A stretch of DNA of 64,000 nucleotides, from positions 620,001-684,000 of the forward strand of contig NZ_CP040330.1 in assembly GCF_005576615.1 (NCBI RefSeq), in the 5' to 3' direction. The translations under genes and the position numbers were made by a program. How positions within the stretch are numbered: the first letter of the stretch is position 1; every line of letters begins with the position of its first letter. Source of the stretch: Natrinema versiforme. GTDB taxonomy: Archaea > Halobacteriota > Halobacteria > Halobacteriales > Natrialbaceae. Positions 35,216-43,284 of this stretch are shown here, in pieces. The notes below the pieces were generated by a model that saw only the letters and a program-made list of their open reading frames with translations, was not told where the DNA came from and searched no databases.

Positions 35216-35868
35216 GGCCGATCACCCCCAGTCGATAGTTCCTCGCCGAGCACGTCCTCAATCACTTGACGGTAGTTAGAAGTACCCGTACGTAAAGCTG
35301 TCCAAACCTCCGGAGAATTGACGACATCCGTGACGATCTCTCGTCGTCGGCCCGCCGATACGTCCCGCGATTTGAGTTCCTCGCGCAGCCCCCCGCAGGC
35401 TCGAGCCATCTCACCGGCCCCGTCGACCGTCTCCTCGAGTTCCTGTCGCAGGTACTTGCTCAGCGCGGGTGCCGTGCCGCCGGTCGCGACCGCGACGGTA
35501 ACGGGGTCCTCGCGCACGGTCGCGGGAACGACGACGCTGTCGGACTCGCGCTCGCCCGACCGATCCGCCCGGTTGACGAGCACCCCCTGATCACGGGCCG
35601 CGTCGGCGACGGCTCGGTTGATCGCCTCGTCGTCCGTCGCGGCGACGACCAGGGCGGGCGCGGTCCGCTCGAGCCACGCCGGAACGTCGTCGGCGGCGGG
35701 CCCGGCCCGGATCAGTTCGGCGTCGCCGAAGTCCCGATCGGTAAACGCCGGGCTGAGGACGATCACCCGCGCCTCGCGGGCGAATCGGCGTGCCTTCCGG
35801 GCCCCGACGGGTCCGCCGCCGAAGATCAGCACCGTCTCGTTCGTGAAATCGTGGAGAAGTGGAATCAT
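35212..35868 (-). CDS. sirC: Precorrin-2 dehydrogenase/sirohydrochlorin ferrochelatase (SirC/Met8-like)
   Basis: A 218-residue Met8/CysG-N-type protein that oxidises precorrin-2 and may insert iron, on the route to siroheme. The nucleotide-binding loop is LIFGGGPVGARKARRF near residues 14-29, followed by VNRADRSGERESDSVV and TGGTAPALSKYLR. It lies between ahbAB and hemA in the same operon. Whether the ferrochelatase activity is retained cannot be told by eye. Confidence 0.92.
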   Translation of the reverse strand: MIPLLHDFTNETVLIFGGGPVGARKARRFAREARVIVLSPAFTDRDFGDAELIRAGPAADDVPAWLERTAPALVVAATDDEAINRAVADAARDQGVLVNRADRSGERESDSVVVPATVREDPVTVAVATGGTAPALSKYLRQELEETVDGAGEMARACGGLREELKSRDVSAGRRREIVTDVVNSPEVWTALRTGTSNYRQVIEDVLGEELSTGGDRP

Positions 35869-35896
35869 TGGAGATACTCTGGCACGTCCGGCGGCG

Positions 35897-36979
35897 CTAC
35901 TGCGCTCTGGTGTTCGCGTCGGCTCGCTCTGCCATCCGTATACCGGTCTTCTTCAATATTTGCGTCGAGTGCAAGGTGTCCCAGTCGTCGGGAGTTACGT
36001 CCCAATATTCCTCCATCCGTTCCCGAACCTGTTCGACTCGCTGGCGGCTCTCTTCCTCGCTGCGGCCGTGGGTCATCGCGAAGAAGTTGTACGGCCAGAC
36101 GCCCTCGTGGCGCGGCCGCCGGTAACAGTGGGTGACGAACGGTAAGGCGGCGACCTCCGGGCCGACCTCGGGAACGACATCGTCCGGGACGTTCCAGACC
36201 GTCATCCCGTTTTCCGTGTACCCCAGCGCGTAGTGGTTCGGCACGACGCCGATCCGGCGGATCTTCCCCTCGCGTTCGAACCGCGTGATCGTCTCGAGCA
36301 CCCAGTCGATCTCCTGCCCGATCGCATCGGCGATGTCCGCATACGGCGTTTCTGTCAGGGGGACTCCGTCCTGAATCTCGAGGACGAGGTCCCGCTCGGC
36401 CGGCGACAGCACGGCGGCGTCGGTCGGCGCGATGTCGGGGCCGAGCGCCGAGCAGTCGACGCCGGCGGCCTCGATATCGCCCCCGCCGTCGAGTGGGCCG
36501 TCGACGTAGAACTTGGCCTCGACGCGGAACTCCTGTCGTTTGGGCAGGTTGTACGTCGCTTGGCCCGTCTCGTCCTCGATCTCGGCGAGCACCGTCTCGA
36601 CGCGGTCCTCGTCGGCGACGCTCACGACGAACCAGACGTTCAGGTGCGGGTGCTCGCGCTCGTAGTTGTGGGCCACCTCGCGCCGGTCGTTGACCGCCTC
36701 GACGATCTCGTCGAACCGATCGTCGGGGGCGTGCATGGCGACCAGCGTCGCCGCGCCGCCGATCTCTTGGGCGTTGACGAGGGCCCCGAACCGCGAGAGC
36801 ACGCCGCGCTCGTCGAGGTCCCGAACCGTCTCGAGCAGTTCCGTCGCATCGATGTCGACCCCGCGGTCGCGCATGGCCGCCGCGGCGTCCTCGAACGGCC
36901 GTTCCACGACGGGAAACCCGCCCTGAAAGGCGTTGACGACCGCCCGTTCGCGCTCGGTGAGGTCGACGTCCGTAGTCAT
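35897..36979 (-). CDS. ahbAB: Fused siroheme decarboxylase AhbA-AhbB
   Basis: A 360-residue protein formed by two Lrp-like modules in tandem (about residues 1-165 and 185-360), each with an HTH-like start (ERERAVVNAFQGGFPVVERPF and AERDLVLEIQDGVPLTETPYADIADAIG) and a ferredoxin-like domain. AhbA and AhbB decarboxylate siroheme to didecarboxysiroheme in the archaeal alternative heme pathway; in many archaea they are separate proteins. The gene heads the operon ahbAB-sirC-hemA. The radical-SAM partners AhbC and AhbD are not in this window. Confidence 0.9.
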   Translation of the reverse strand: MTTDVDLTERERAVVNAFQGGFPVVERPFEDAAAAMRDRGVDIDATELLETVRDLDERGVLSRFGALVNAQEIGGAATLVAMHAPDDRFDEIVEAVNDRREVAHNYEREHPHLNVWFVVSVADEDRVETVLAEIEDETGQATYNLPKRQEFRVEAKFYVDGPLDGGGDIEAAGVDCSALGPDIAPTDAAVLSPAERDLVLEIQDGVPLTETPYADIADAIGQEIDWVLETITRFEREGKIRRIGVVPNHYALGYTENGMTVWNVPDDVVPEVGPEVAALPFVTHCYRRPRHEGVWPYNFFAMTHGRSEEESRQRVEQVRERMEEYWDVTPDDWDTLHSTQILKKTGIRMAERADANTRAQ

Positions 36980-37098
36980 ACGAAATACTCGGGACTGACG
37001 GTGTATAAGCGAATTGGAACCGCACCCGGCGAGAGCTATCTGACTGTCCGATCGGTCGCAGGCTCTCCCGAAAATACCGGCCCGCTCGACCCGTTATA

Positions 37099-37174
37099 GT
37101 CGCTCTTGAAAATCAATGCACACCCGATCGCAGGATAGCGTTGCGATCGGTGTGTAACTCGTTTCAAGAGCGAC
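37099..37174. repeat. Long two-tier inverted repeat upstream of ahbAB
   Basis: Outer arms GTCGCTCTTGAAA (37099-37111) and TTTCAAGAGCGAC (37162-37174) are perfectly complementary over 13 bases. Nested within them, CACACCCGATCGCA (37119-37132) pairs with TGCGATCGGTGTG (37142-37154), with one bulged C. The whole can fold as a nearly 76-base hairpin with a 9-base apex. It lies between the end of a DUF5778-like gene (37181) and the start of ahbAB (36979), both on the minus strand. It could be a terminator for the upstream gene, a regulatory RNA structure for the heme operon, or a short MITE-like element. Confidence 0.8.
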
Positions 37175-37180
37175 GATAGT

Positions 37181-37585
37181 TCACTCGCCCTCGACGCCCA
37201 TTACGTCGAAGCCCAGATCGCGAACGTCCTCGAGGATCGCCTCGTGGTCCGCGCTCGCCTTGTAGTAGATGACGATATCGAAACTGCCCTCCCGCAGCAG
37301 TTGCTGGCACTCCCAGACGAACTCCTCGTCCTCGAGGGTTAGCCCCTGATGCTGATTCGAGGAGAAGTCGGGATCGTCGTTGCCCGAATAGACGTAGCAG
37401 TCTTTCGGGTCGTACCCGGAGTGTTCGGCGATGATGTCGCCGACGTCGATCGTTGCCTGCATCATCTTGACGTCTTCCTGCCCGTCGTAATCGGTTCGGA
37501 CGACCGCCCCGTTGAGGGCGATGTCCCCGGGCTCGAGCAGTGCCTTGGTCCGCCGGTAGAGGTCGTCGTCGATCGCGTCTGGCAT
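37181..37585 (-). CDS. Conserved haloarchaeal protein (DUF5778-like)
   Basis: A 134-residue soluble protein. It starts MPDAIDDDLYRRTKALLEPG and contains YVYSGNDDPDFSSNQHQG and IVIYYKASADHEAIL. Function unknown; the pattern fits a haloarchaeal family I recall as DUF5778. The ATG at 37585 is preferred over an in-frame extension without coding character. Divergent from the first cis-prenyltransferase gene. Confidence 0.72.
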   Translation of the reverse strand: MPDAIDDDLYRRTKALLEPGDIALNGAVVRTDYDGQEDVKMMQATIDVGDIIAEHSGYDPKDCYVYSGNDDPDFSSNQHQGLTLEDEEFVWECQQLLREGSFDIVIYYKASADHEAILEDVRDLGFDVMGVEGE

Positions 37586-37721
37586 TGGCGGCCGTTCGCA
37601 GTCCGGACGGATAGCCGTCACGATTCCCCCGTCCGGCGGCCCCGACAAAAGACGGGACCGATTCTCACTGCGGATGGGTCACACGCAAGACACATAGTGT
37701 TCAATGACCTTTTGTCGGGTA

Positions 37722-38654
37722 ATGAAGCGGTGGCTCCGTCAGCGCGTCGACACGGCCTACGAGCGGCTGCTCTCTCGGGAGATCTCCGGCGCACCGACGC
37801 ACGTCGCGGTGATTCAGGACGGGAACCGACGGTACGCCCGCAGTCAGGGCGGCGACGCCCACGAGGGCCACCGTGCAGGAGCCGAAACGACCGAACGGGT
37901 CCTCGAGTGGTGTCAGGACATCGGCGTCGAGGAGCTGACGCTGTACACGTTCTCGACGGAGAACTTCGACCGCCCCGACGAGCAAAACGAGGCGCTGTTC
38001 GACCTGCTCTGCGAGAAGCTCCACGAGTTCGCGGACGCCGACCGCGTCCACGACAACGGGGTCTGTATTCGCGCGATCGGCGAGACGCAACTGCTGCCCG
38101 AACGGGTCCAAAACGCCATCGAGTACGCCGAACGCCGCACGCAGGACTACGACCAGTTCGTGCTCAACATCGCGCTCGCGTACGGCGGTCGCTCGCGACT
38201 GCTCGAGGCCACCCGCGGGGTCGCCGCCGACGTCGAGGCGGGCGACCTCGACCCCGACGCGATCGATATCGAGGACATCGAACGCCGGCTGTACGACCAG
38301 CCGATCCGGGACGTGGACCTGATTATTCGCCCCGCCGGCGAGGAGCGGACCTCGAACTTCCTGCCGTGGCACGCCAACGGCAACGAGGCCGCCGTCTTCT
38401 TCTGTACGCCCTACTGGCCGGAGTTCTCGAAAGCCGACTTCCTGCGCGGTATCCGGACCTACGAACACCGACAGGAGTCGTGGCGGCGGACCCGCGCCCG
38501 GCGCGCGTTGGCCCTGCTCGGAGCCGTCAGTGAGCCCGAACTCTCCGAGGCTCGCTCGATCGTCGACCGGTTTCGCGACTCGCTGCCCTCCTCGGAACGA
38601 CCCGACGCTGGAGAACTCGAGGCGAACGACTCGAACAGCCGAATCGCGGACTGA
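37722..38654 (+). CDS. uppS: cis-Prenyltransferase (UppS family), paralogue with intact catalytic N-terminus
   Basis: A 310-residue cis-prenyltransferase that would make long-chain polyprenyl diphosphate, the lipid carrier for N-glycosylation and surface polymers. The catalytic Asp motif HVAVIQDGNRRYA lies near residues 27-39 and the FSTENF-RP substrate segment is normal. The C-terminal motif, usually R-x-S-N-F-L-L-W-Q, is changed: RTSNFLPWHANGNEAAVFF. The ATG at 37722 gives the usual start MKRWLRQRVD. A second, differently degenerate paralogue lies 1.1 kb downstream. Confidence 0.9.
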   Translation: MKRWLRQRVDTAYERLLSREISGAPTHVAVIQDGNRRYARSQGGDAHEGHRAGAETTERVLEWCQDIGVEELTLYTFSTENFDRPDEQNEALFDLLCEKLHEFADADRVHDNGVCIRAIGETQLLPERVQNAIEYAERRTQDYDQFVLNIALAYGGRSRLLEATRGVAADVEAGDLDPDAIDIEDIERRLYDQPIRDVDLIIRPAGEERTSNFLPWHANGNEAAVFFCTPYWPEFSKADFLRGIRTYEHRQESWRRTRARRALALLGAVSEPELSEARSIVDRFRDSLPSSERPDAGELEANDSNSRIAD

Positions 38655-38704
38655 TCGGGCCGCGGTGTCGGTGTGGTCGCCGTCTCCCACCCCACCCAAA
38701 GACC

Positions 38705-38710
38705 TTTATT
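38705..38710 (+). promoter_or_regulatory. TATA-like box of second DUF7344-like gene
   Basis: TTTATT at 38705-38710 lies 26-31 bases before the ATG at 38736, consistent with leaderless transcription. Confidence 0.5.
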
Positions 38711-38735
38711 TGTCATTCGAACAACGATACGTACG

Positions 38736-39125
38736 ATGTCGGCACCGACCAGCGCCCCAGCCATCGACGTCGAGCGGTTCGTTCGCCTCACGGATGTCCC
38801 GCTCGATGAGGCGTACGCGCTCCTCGCGAACCCCCGAACCCGTCTCACGCTCCACGTCCTCTCGGCGTGTGAACCACCGCTCTCGGTCGACAGGCTGACC
38901 GACGCCGTCGCCGGTCGAGACGACGCCGACGAACGCGCCGTCCGCCTTTCGCTCAACCACGTCGTCCTCCCGAAACTCGAGGCCCACGATGTCCTCGAGT
39001 ACGACTGCGACGCGGACACCGTCCGGCTCGACAGGCCGGTCGTCGCCGCCGCTGATCCGGTCGCAGACCTCGCTGGCATTCCCGAATCGAGTTCGAACGA
39101 CCCGCCGCGCGACTCGGCCGATTAG
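38736..39125 (+). CDS. Small HTH regulator (DUF7344-like)
   Basis: A 129-residue winged-helix protein. Its core, LLANPRTRLTLHVLS followed by RLSLNHVVLPKLEAHDVLEYD, matches the other DUF7344-like proteins in this window (30354 and 59275). The tail overlaps the end of the convergent cis-prenyltransferase-like gene by 4 bases, which share the sequence TTAG as opposing stops. Confidence 0.8.
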   Translation: MSAPTSAPAIDVERFVRLTDVPLDEAYALLANPRTRLTLHVLSACEPPLSVDRLTDAVAGRDDADERAVRLSLNHVVLPKLEAHDVLEYDCDADTVRLDRPVVAAADPVADLAGIPESSSNDPPRDSAD

Positions 39126-39754
39126 CGACCGAAGCGCCGCGACCGGTTGCAGTACTCGCGGACCGCCCGCAGAAAGTCCCGCTTGCGGAAGTCCCGCCAG
39201 TTCACGTCCGTGAAGTACAGCTCCGAGTAGACCGACTGCCAGATCATGAAATCCGAGAGCCGCTCCGCACCGGTCTTGATCACCAGATCCGGCTCCGACG
39301 GAAAGACGAGGTGGTCCTCGACGCGCTCGTCGTCGATCTCGTCGGGCTCGAGGTCGCCGTCGTCGACGCGCTCGGCGAGGGTTCGGACCGCGCTGGTGAA
39401 CTCGTGTTTGCCGCCGAGCCCGATCCCGATCCGGATCGGCGCGTCGGCCCGTGCCTTGTCCTCCGGGCCGCGGACGGCGACCGGTCGCGGCGCATCGATA
39501 GTCTCGAGTTCGCGCTGCAGGGCCGGCACCGCCGCCGCGTCGAGGACGCTCACGTAGACCGTAATTTGCGAGGCGTACTCGACCGCCCACTCGAAGAAGT
39601 CGGTGAGCGTCTCGTAGGCACCCCGCTCTAACAGGTCGCGTTCGGTGATCACGAGCGCGACGTGGTCGGGCGGGTCGGCCTCGTGGCGGCGGATCCGGAG
39701 GGCCAGATACCGTTCGTACAGTCCCACGCCAGCGACTTTCACGGCCGGTGGCAT
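39122..39754 (-). CDS. cis-Prenyltransferase paralogue lacking the catalytic DGN motif (NgBR-like)
   Basis: A 210-residue UppS-family protein. The segment where catalysis normally occurs reads HVALVITERDLLE, so the Asp-Gly-Asn motif is gone, and the FSTEN-type segment is also absent. The C-terminal half keeps a canonical interface and substrate motif, LVIKTGAERLSDFMIWQSVYSELYF. This division resembles the eukaryotic NgBR/Nus1 subunit, which is inactive alone but activates its catalytic partner. The gene shortens the usual family length. Confidence 0.85.
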   Translation of the reverse strand: MPPAVKVAGVGLYERYLALRIRRHEADPPDHVALVITERDLLERGAYETLTDFFEWAVEYASQITVYVSVLDAAAVPALQRELETIDAPRPVAVRGPEDKARADAPIRIGIGLGGKHEFTSAVRTLAERVDDGDLEPDEIDDERVEDHLVFPSEPDLVIKTGAERLSDFMIWQSVYSELYFTDVNWRDFRKRDFLRAVREYCNRSRRFGR

Positions 39755-39886
39755 ACCGGTTACGGGTCGTCGCCACCGATACCCGTACGGCGAACCACCC
39801 CCGTTTCACGCATCTGAGCGGGTGCTACCCGACTCGAGACGGGTTCACGAAGCTTCAAGTGAACGCCACAGAAAGGGTCCGATATC

Positions 39887-41212
39887 GTGACAGCACCCGT
39901 TCGGCGAGCCGGCGTGTTCGCGGCCCTCTGTACCCTCTCGCTCGCGGTTCCGCTCTTCGATCCGCGGGCGGCGGCCGCGCTTGCCGGCGTCGTCCTGCTG
40001 GGTGCCTACGTGATCACCGGCGGACCGCTGTTCGATCTCCTCGCGTATCCGGGCGATTACGAGGATTCGCGCCTCTACGGTCTCATCACGTTCGTCCTCG
40101 CGGGGGTCGCGCTCGGCCTCATGGCGACCGCGGCGTCGATGCCGGTCGCCGTCTTCGTCGGCACGATACTGCTGGTCGGGTACGGCAACCTCGGCGAGCA
40201 ACTCGTCCGACTCCGTACCGACGACTCGGTCGTCCGCGTCGCCTGCTTCTGTCTCGCTGCGATCGGGGCCGCCGTCGTCGGGCAGTCCGTCACCTACTCG
40301 GTCACCGGTGAGACCGCCGCGTCGGCACTGCCGGTCGTCGTCTTTCTGGCCGCCAGCGGGGCCCTGCTCGCCGCCCTCCTCCGCGATGTCCTGTTGCGGT
40401 CCGACGACCCGATCGTCGTCCTCTCGGTCGGCCTCCTCCTCTGGCTGCTCGCGGAACTCGAGCCGGCTATCAATAGCGGCGAAATCGCCGTCGCGCTCGC
40501 GATCACGGTCGCGTTCGGCTACGCCTCCTACGCGCTCGAGACGGCCTCCATCGCGGGGATGCTCACCGGCGTGTTGCTGGGGCTGTTGACGATCGTCCTC
40601 GGCGGCTACGGCTGGTTCGCCGTCCTCATCTCCTTTTTCGCCATCGGCGGCCTCTCGACGAAGTTCCGCTACGATCGGAAGGAGGACCTCGGCGTCGCCG
40701 AAGACAACAACGGGGCCCGGGGCAGCGGCAACGTCCTCGGCAACGCCGCCGTCGCGCTCGCCGCGGTCCTCGGCTACGCCGCCAGCGACGCCGGCTTCCT
40801 GCCCCGCGAGCCCGAACTGTTCCTCTTCGCCTTCGCCGGTTCCATCGCGACTGCGATGAGCGACACCCTCTCGAGCGAGATCGGCAGCGTCTTCGAGACG
40901 CCGCGGCTGATCACCACCCTCGAGCCGGTCGATCCCGGGACCGACGGCGGCGTCACGTGGCAGGGCGAACTCGCCGGTGTCATCGGTGCGGCCGTCGTCG
41001 CCGGCATCGCCTCCGGACTTTTTCCCGAGATCGGACTCCTCGGTGCGGCGGTCATCGCCGTCGCCGGCATCGTCGGGATGACCGTCGACAGCCTGCTCGG
41101 CGCGACCCTCGAGGGATCGCTGCTCGGGAACCAAAGCGTGAACTTCCTCGCGACGCTGTCCGGCGCGCTCGTCTGTGCGTTGCTGGTGCTCTCGTTTGCG
41201 ATGCTCGGCTGA
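39887..41212 (+). CDS. DUF92-family membrane protein, VTE6-like
   Basis: A 441-residue protein with about 11-12 membrane helices, starting at a GTG at 39887. Landmarks are the KFRYDRKEDLGVAEDNNGARGSGNVLGN loop, broken here for length as KFRYDRKEDLG and NNGARGSGNVLGN, and the DTLSSEIG motif. The family includes plant VTE6, which phosphorylates phytyl phosphate; archaeal members may act on isoprenoid phosphates. The nearby UppS genes support a prenyl-lipid role. The N-terminal half is longer than in the minimal DUF92 proteins. Confidence 0.83.
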   Translation: MTAPVRRAGVFAALCTLSLAVPLFDPRAAAALAGVVLLGAYVITGGPLFDLLAYPGDYEDSRLYGLITFVLAGVALGLMATAASMPVAVFVGTILLVGYGNLGEQLVRLRTDDSVVRVACFCLAAIGAAVVGQSVTYSVTGETAASALPVVVFLAASGALLAALLRDVLLRSDDPIVVLSVGLLLWLLAELEPAINSGEIAVALAITVAFGYASYALETASIAGMLTGVLLGLLTIVLGGYGWFAVLISFFAIGGLSTKFRYDRKEDLGVAEDNNGARGSGNVLGNAAVALAAVLGYAASDAGFLPREPELFLFAFAGSIATAMSDTLSSEIGSVFETPRLITTLEPVDPGTDGGVTWQGELAGVIGAAVVAGIASGLFPEIGLLGAAVIAVAGIVGMTVDSLLGATLEGSLLGNQSVNFLATLSGALVCALLVLSFAMLG

Positions 41213-41260
41213 GTACGGGAGCGGGGCGACAAAACTCGAGTTCGAACGGTCGATCGCGAC

Positions 41261-41464
41261 TCAGTCGTCGGCGGCGGGAAACGACGGTTCCGAGGAGCGG
41301 TCGTCCGGCGTTCCGTCGGACCGCCCGCGTCGCGCGTCGGGACCGGGCGGATCGAACTGTTCGTCGGTTCGCGACTGGCCGGCCGCGGCAGTGCCCGTCA
41401 CCCAGAGCGTCATGAGTGCCCAGACTCCGAGGAGCGCGACCGCAGCCATCGGCGGAGGTGTCAT
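41261..41464 (-). CDS. Small single-helix membrane protein
   Basis: A 67-residue protein with a hydrophobic helix (PMAAVALLGVWALMTLWVTG, residues about 5-24) followed by a polar acidic tail. It precedes dnaG by its end at 41261 on the same strand but is not clearly in its operon. Function unknown. Confidence 0.55.
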   Translation of the reverse strand: MTPPPMAAVALLGVWALMTLWVTGTAAAGQSRTDEQFDPPGPDARRGRSDGTPDDRSSEPSFPAADD

Positions 41465-41535
41465 CGTGCGTCGCTCGGTACCGACGGTATATCAACGGCT
41501 CGGACCGGTACCGGCGACTGGGAATCGGTCGTCGA

Positions 41536-43032
41536 TCAGTTCCCGTTCGGCGGCCGTTCCGCGACGTCGTCGATCGCGTGGATTCGAACCCCAGTCGGGC
41601 GCTTGGTGAACTGCCCGAGCGAGCGCGCGACGATTCGTTCGACGCCGCGGTCGGCGGCCAGATCGAGCAGTCGCTGGTCGAGGACCGTATCGAGCACGAC
41701 CGTCGTCGGCACCGGCTCGAGCACCTCGAGCTCGTCGTAGACATCGGCCGCGTCGGCTTCACCGATCGCCTCGCCGTCGGCGTCGAGGAATCGAACGCGG
41801 CCGGTCTCCGACCGGATGATCGCAGTCGCGTGCCCGTAGACGGTTTCGGGCCCGGTCTCCGCGTCGGCCGCGGATGCGGATTCGGCCCGTGCCCCTGCGC
41901 TGGTCTCGTCAGCGTCGCCCGCTCCCGTTTCGCGCCCGTCGGCGGACTGCGCCGAGCCCCCCGCCGGCTCCGCGTCCGTTCGTTCGGTCTTCGCTCTCGC
42001 CGGCGTTCCGTCGGCGGCATCGGGATCCGTCGCGGCCTCGCTCGAGTCGGCCACCGCGTCAGTCGCATCATTCGCTTCACTCGAGGCTGTCTCGGACCCT
42101 GCGCGGCCGTCTCGATCACCGTCGGGCTCGTCGGCGACCGCCGGAGACGTGGGCTCGCCCTCCGACGGCCGCGGTGCCGGCGTCGTGCTGCCGTCCGTGG
42201 CCGCGACCGCCTCCCGAGGTTCGTTCAGTTCCGAGACGGTCTCGTAGGGGACCTTGTTCCGGAGCGCGGCGAACAGTTCGTGGTGATCCAACTCCTCTAC
42301 CGAGCTGTCGGCGGGGGCGAACGCGACGTAATCGATGTCGCCGACCTGGGAGAGTTCCTCGAGGATCAGATCGCCGCCGCGGTCGCCGTCGAGGAAGGCC
42401 GTGACGGTGCGGTGGCGGGTGAGTTCGGCCACCGCGTCGGGGACGTTCGTCCCCTCGACGGCGATGGCGTTTTTGATGCCGTATTTCAGCAGCGTGAGCA
42501 CGTCGGAGCGGCCCTCGACGACGATGATGGCGTCGCTGTCGGTGACGCGGGGACCTGCGGGCAGCCCTTCGTATTCGGTGATGTCCTCGACGCGGACCTG
42601 CTGGCGGACCTCCGCGAGGATCTCGTCGGAGGACATGATCGTGTCGTCGAACCCCGTCCGGAGGAGTTCCTTCGCGCGGTCGACGACTTCCTTGCGTTTG
42701 GCCGCTCGGACGTCCTCGATCTCGTCGACCTCGAGGTCGGCCCGACAGGGACCGACCCGGGTGATCGTCTCGAGGGAGGCGGCGAGGGTCGCCGTTTCGA
42801 CTTTATCGAGGCTGGTCGCGATCGTTACGCGGCCGTGTGACTGGCCGCCGGTACTTGCGATTTCGACGTCTATGCGGCCGACTTTGCCGGACTGGCGGAG
42901 GTCGCGGAGATCGAGGTCGTCGCCGAGCAGGCCTTCGGTCTGACCGAAGATCGCACCGACGACATCGCTCCGCTCGACGATCCCGTCAGCCGTGACGGAG
43001 GCGTGAATGAGGTATTTCGACGTGTCTTCCAT
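41536..43032 (-). CDS. dnaG: Archaeal DnaG-type primase/exosome-associated protein
   Basis: A 498-residue archaeal DnaG. The N-terminal domain is followed by a Toprim domain from about residue 170 (DAIIVVEGRSDVLTLLKYG, then FLDGDRGGD), and a C-terminal domain that in archaea contacts the RNA exosome. Between residues about 283 and 410 lies a long acidic Ala/Asp/Glu/Thr-rich insertion of low complexity. The archaeal protein functions in RNA degradation and possibly in priming. Start ATG at 43032 begins MEDTSKYLIHASVTADG; a TTTATATA-type box on the opposite strand at 43083-43092 is likely its promoter. Confidence 0.93.
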   Translation of the reverse strand: MEDTSKYLIHASVTADGIVERSDVVGAIFGQTEGLLGDDLDLRDLRQSGKVGRIDVEIASTGGQSHGRVTIATSLDKVETATLAASLETITRVGPCRADLEVDEIEDVRAAKRKEVVDRAKELLRTGFDDTIMSSDEILAEVRQQVRVEDITEYEGLPAGPRVTDSDAIIVVEGRSDVLTLLKYGIKNAIAVEGTNVPDAVAELTRHRTVTAFLDGDRGGDLILEELSQVGDIDYVAFAPADSSVEELDHHELFAALRNKVPYETVSELNEPREAVAATDGSTTPAPRPSEGEPTSPAVADEPDGDRDGRAGSETASSEANDATDAVADSSEAATDPDAADGTPARAKTERTDAEPAGGSAQSADGRETGAGDADETSAGARAESASAADAETGPETVYGHATAIIRSETGRVRFLDADGEAIGEADAADVYDELEVLEPVPTTVVLDTVLDQRLLDLAADRGVERIVARSLGQFTKRPTGVRIHAIDDVAERPPNGN

Positions 43033-43284
43033 TGGAGATCTGTCCCCGGGAGGGGCGGTGACGCGGAGAGCGTACAGAGACCGATTTATATAGAATTTCG
43101 TTCGTGAGGGGCAAATAGCTGTTGACCTCCGCAGGAGTTGGTCAGCCGCGGCGTCCGCTGCCAGCAAACCTCGAGAGGCCGGGGCGCCGCGACGAGCGAG
43201 TGCCCGCTCTCGTGACAACAGAAAAGCGCCATACACACCCCGGCCGATTCGGTCGGCCACTGCGAATCGAACCGCCGCTCGAGG

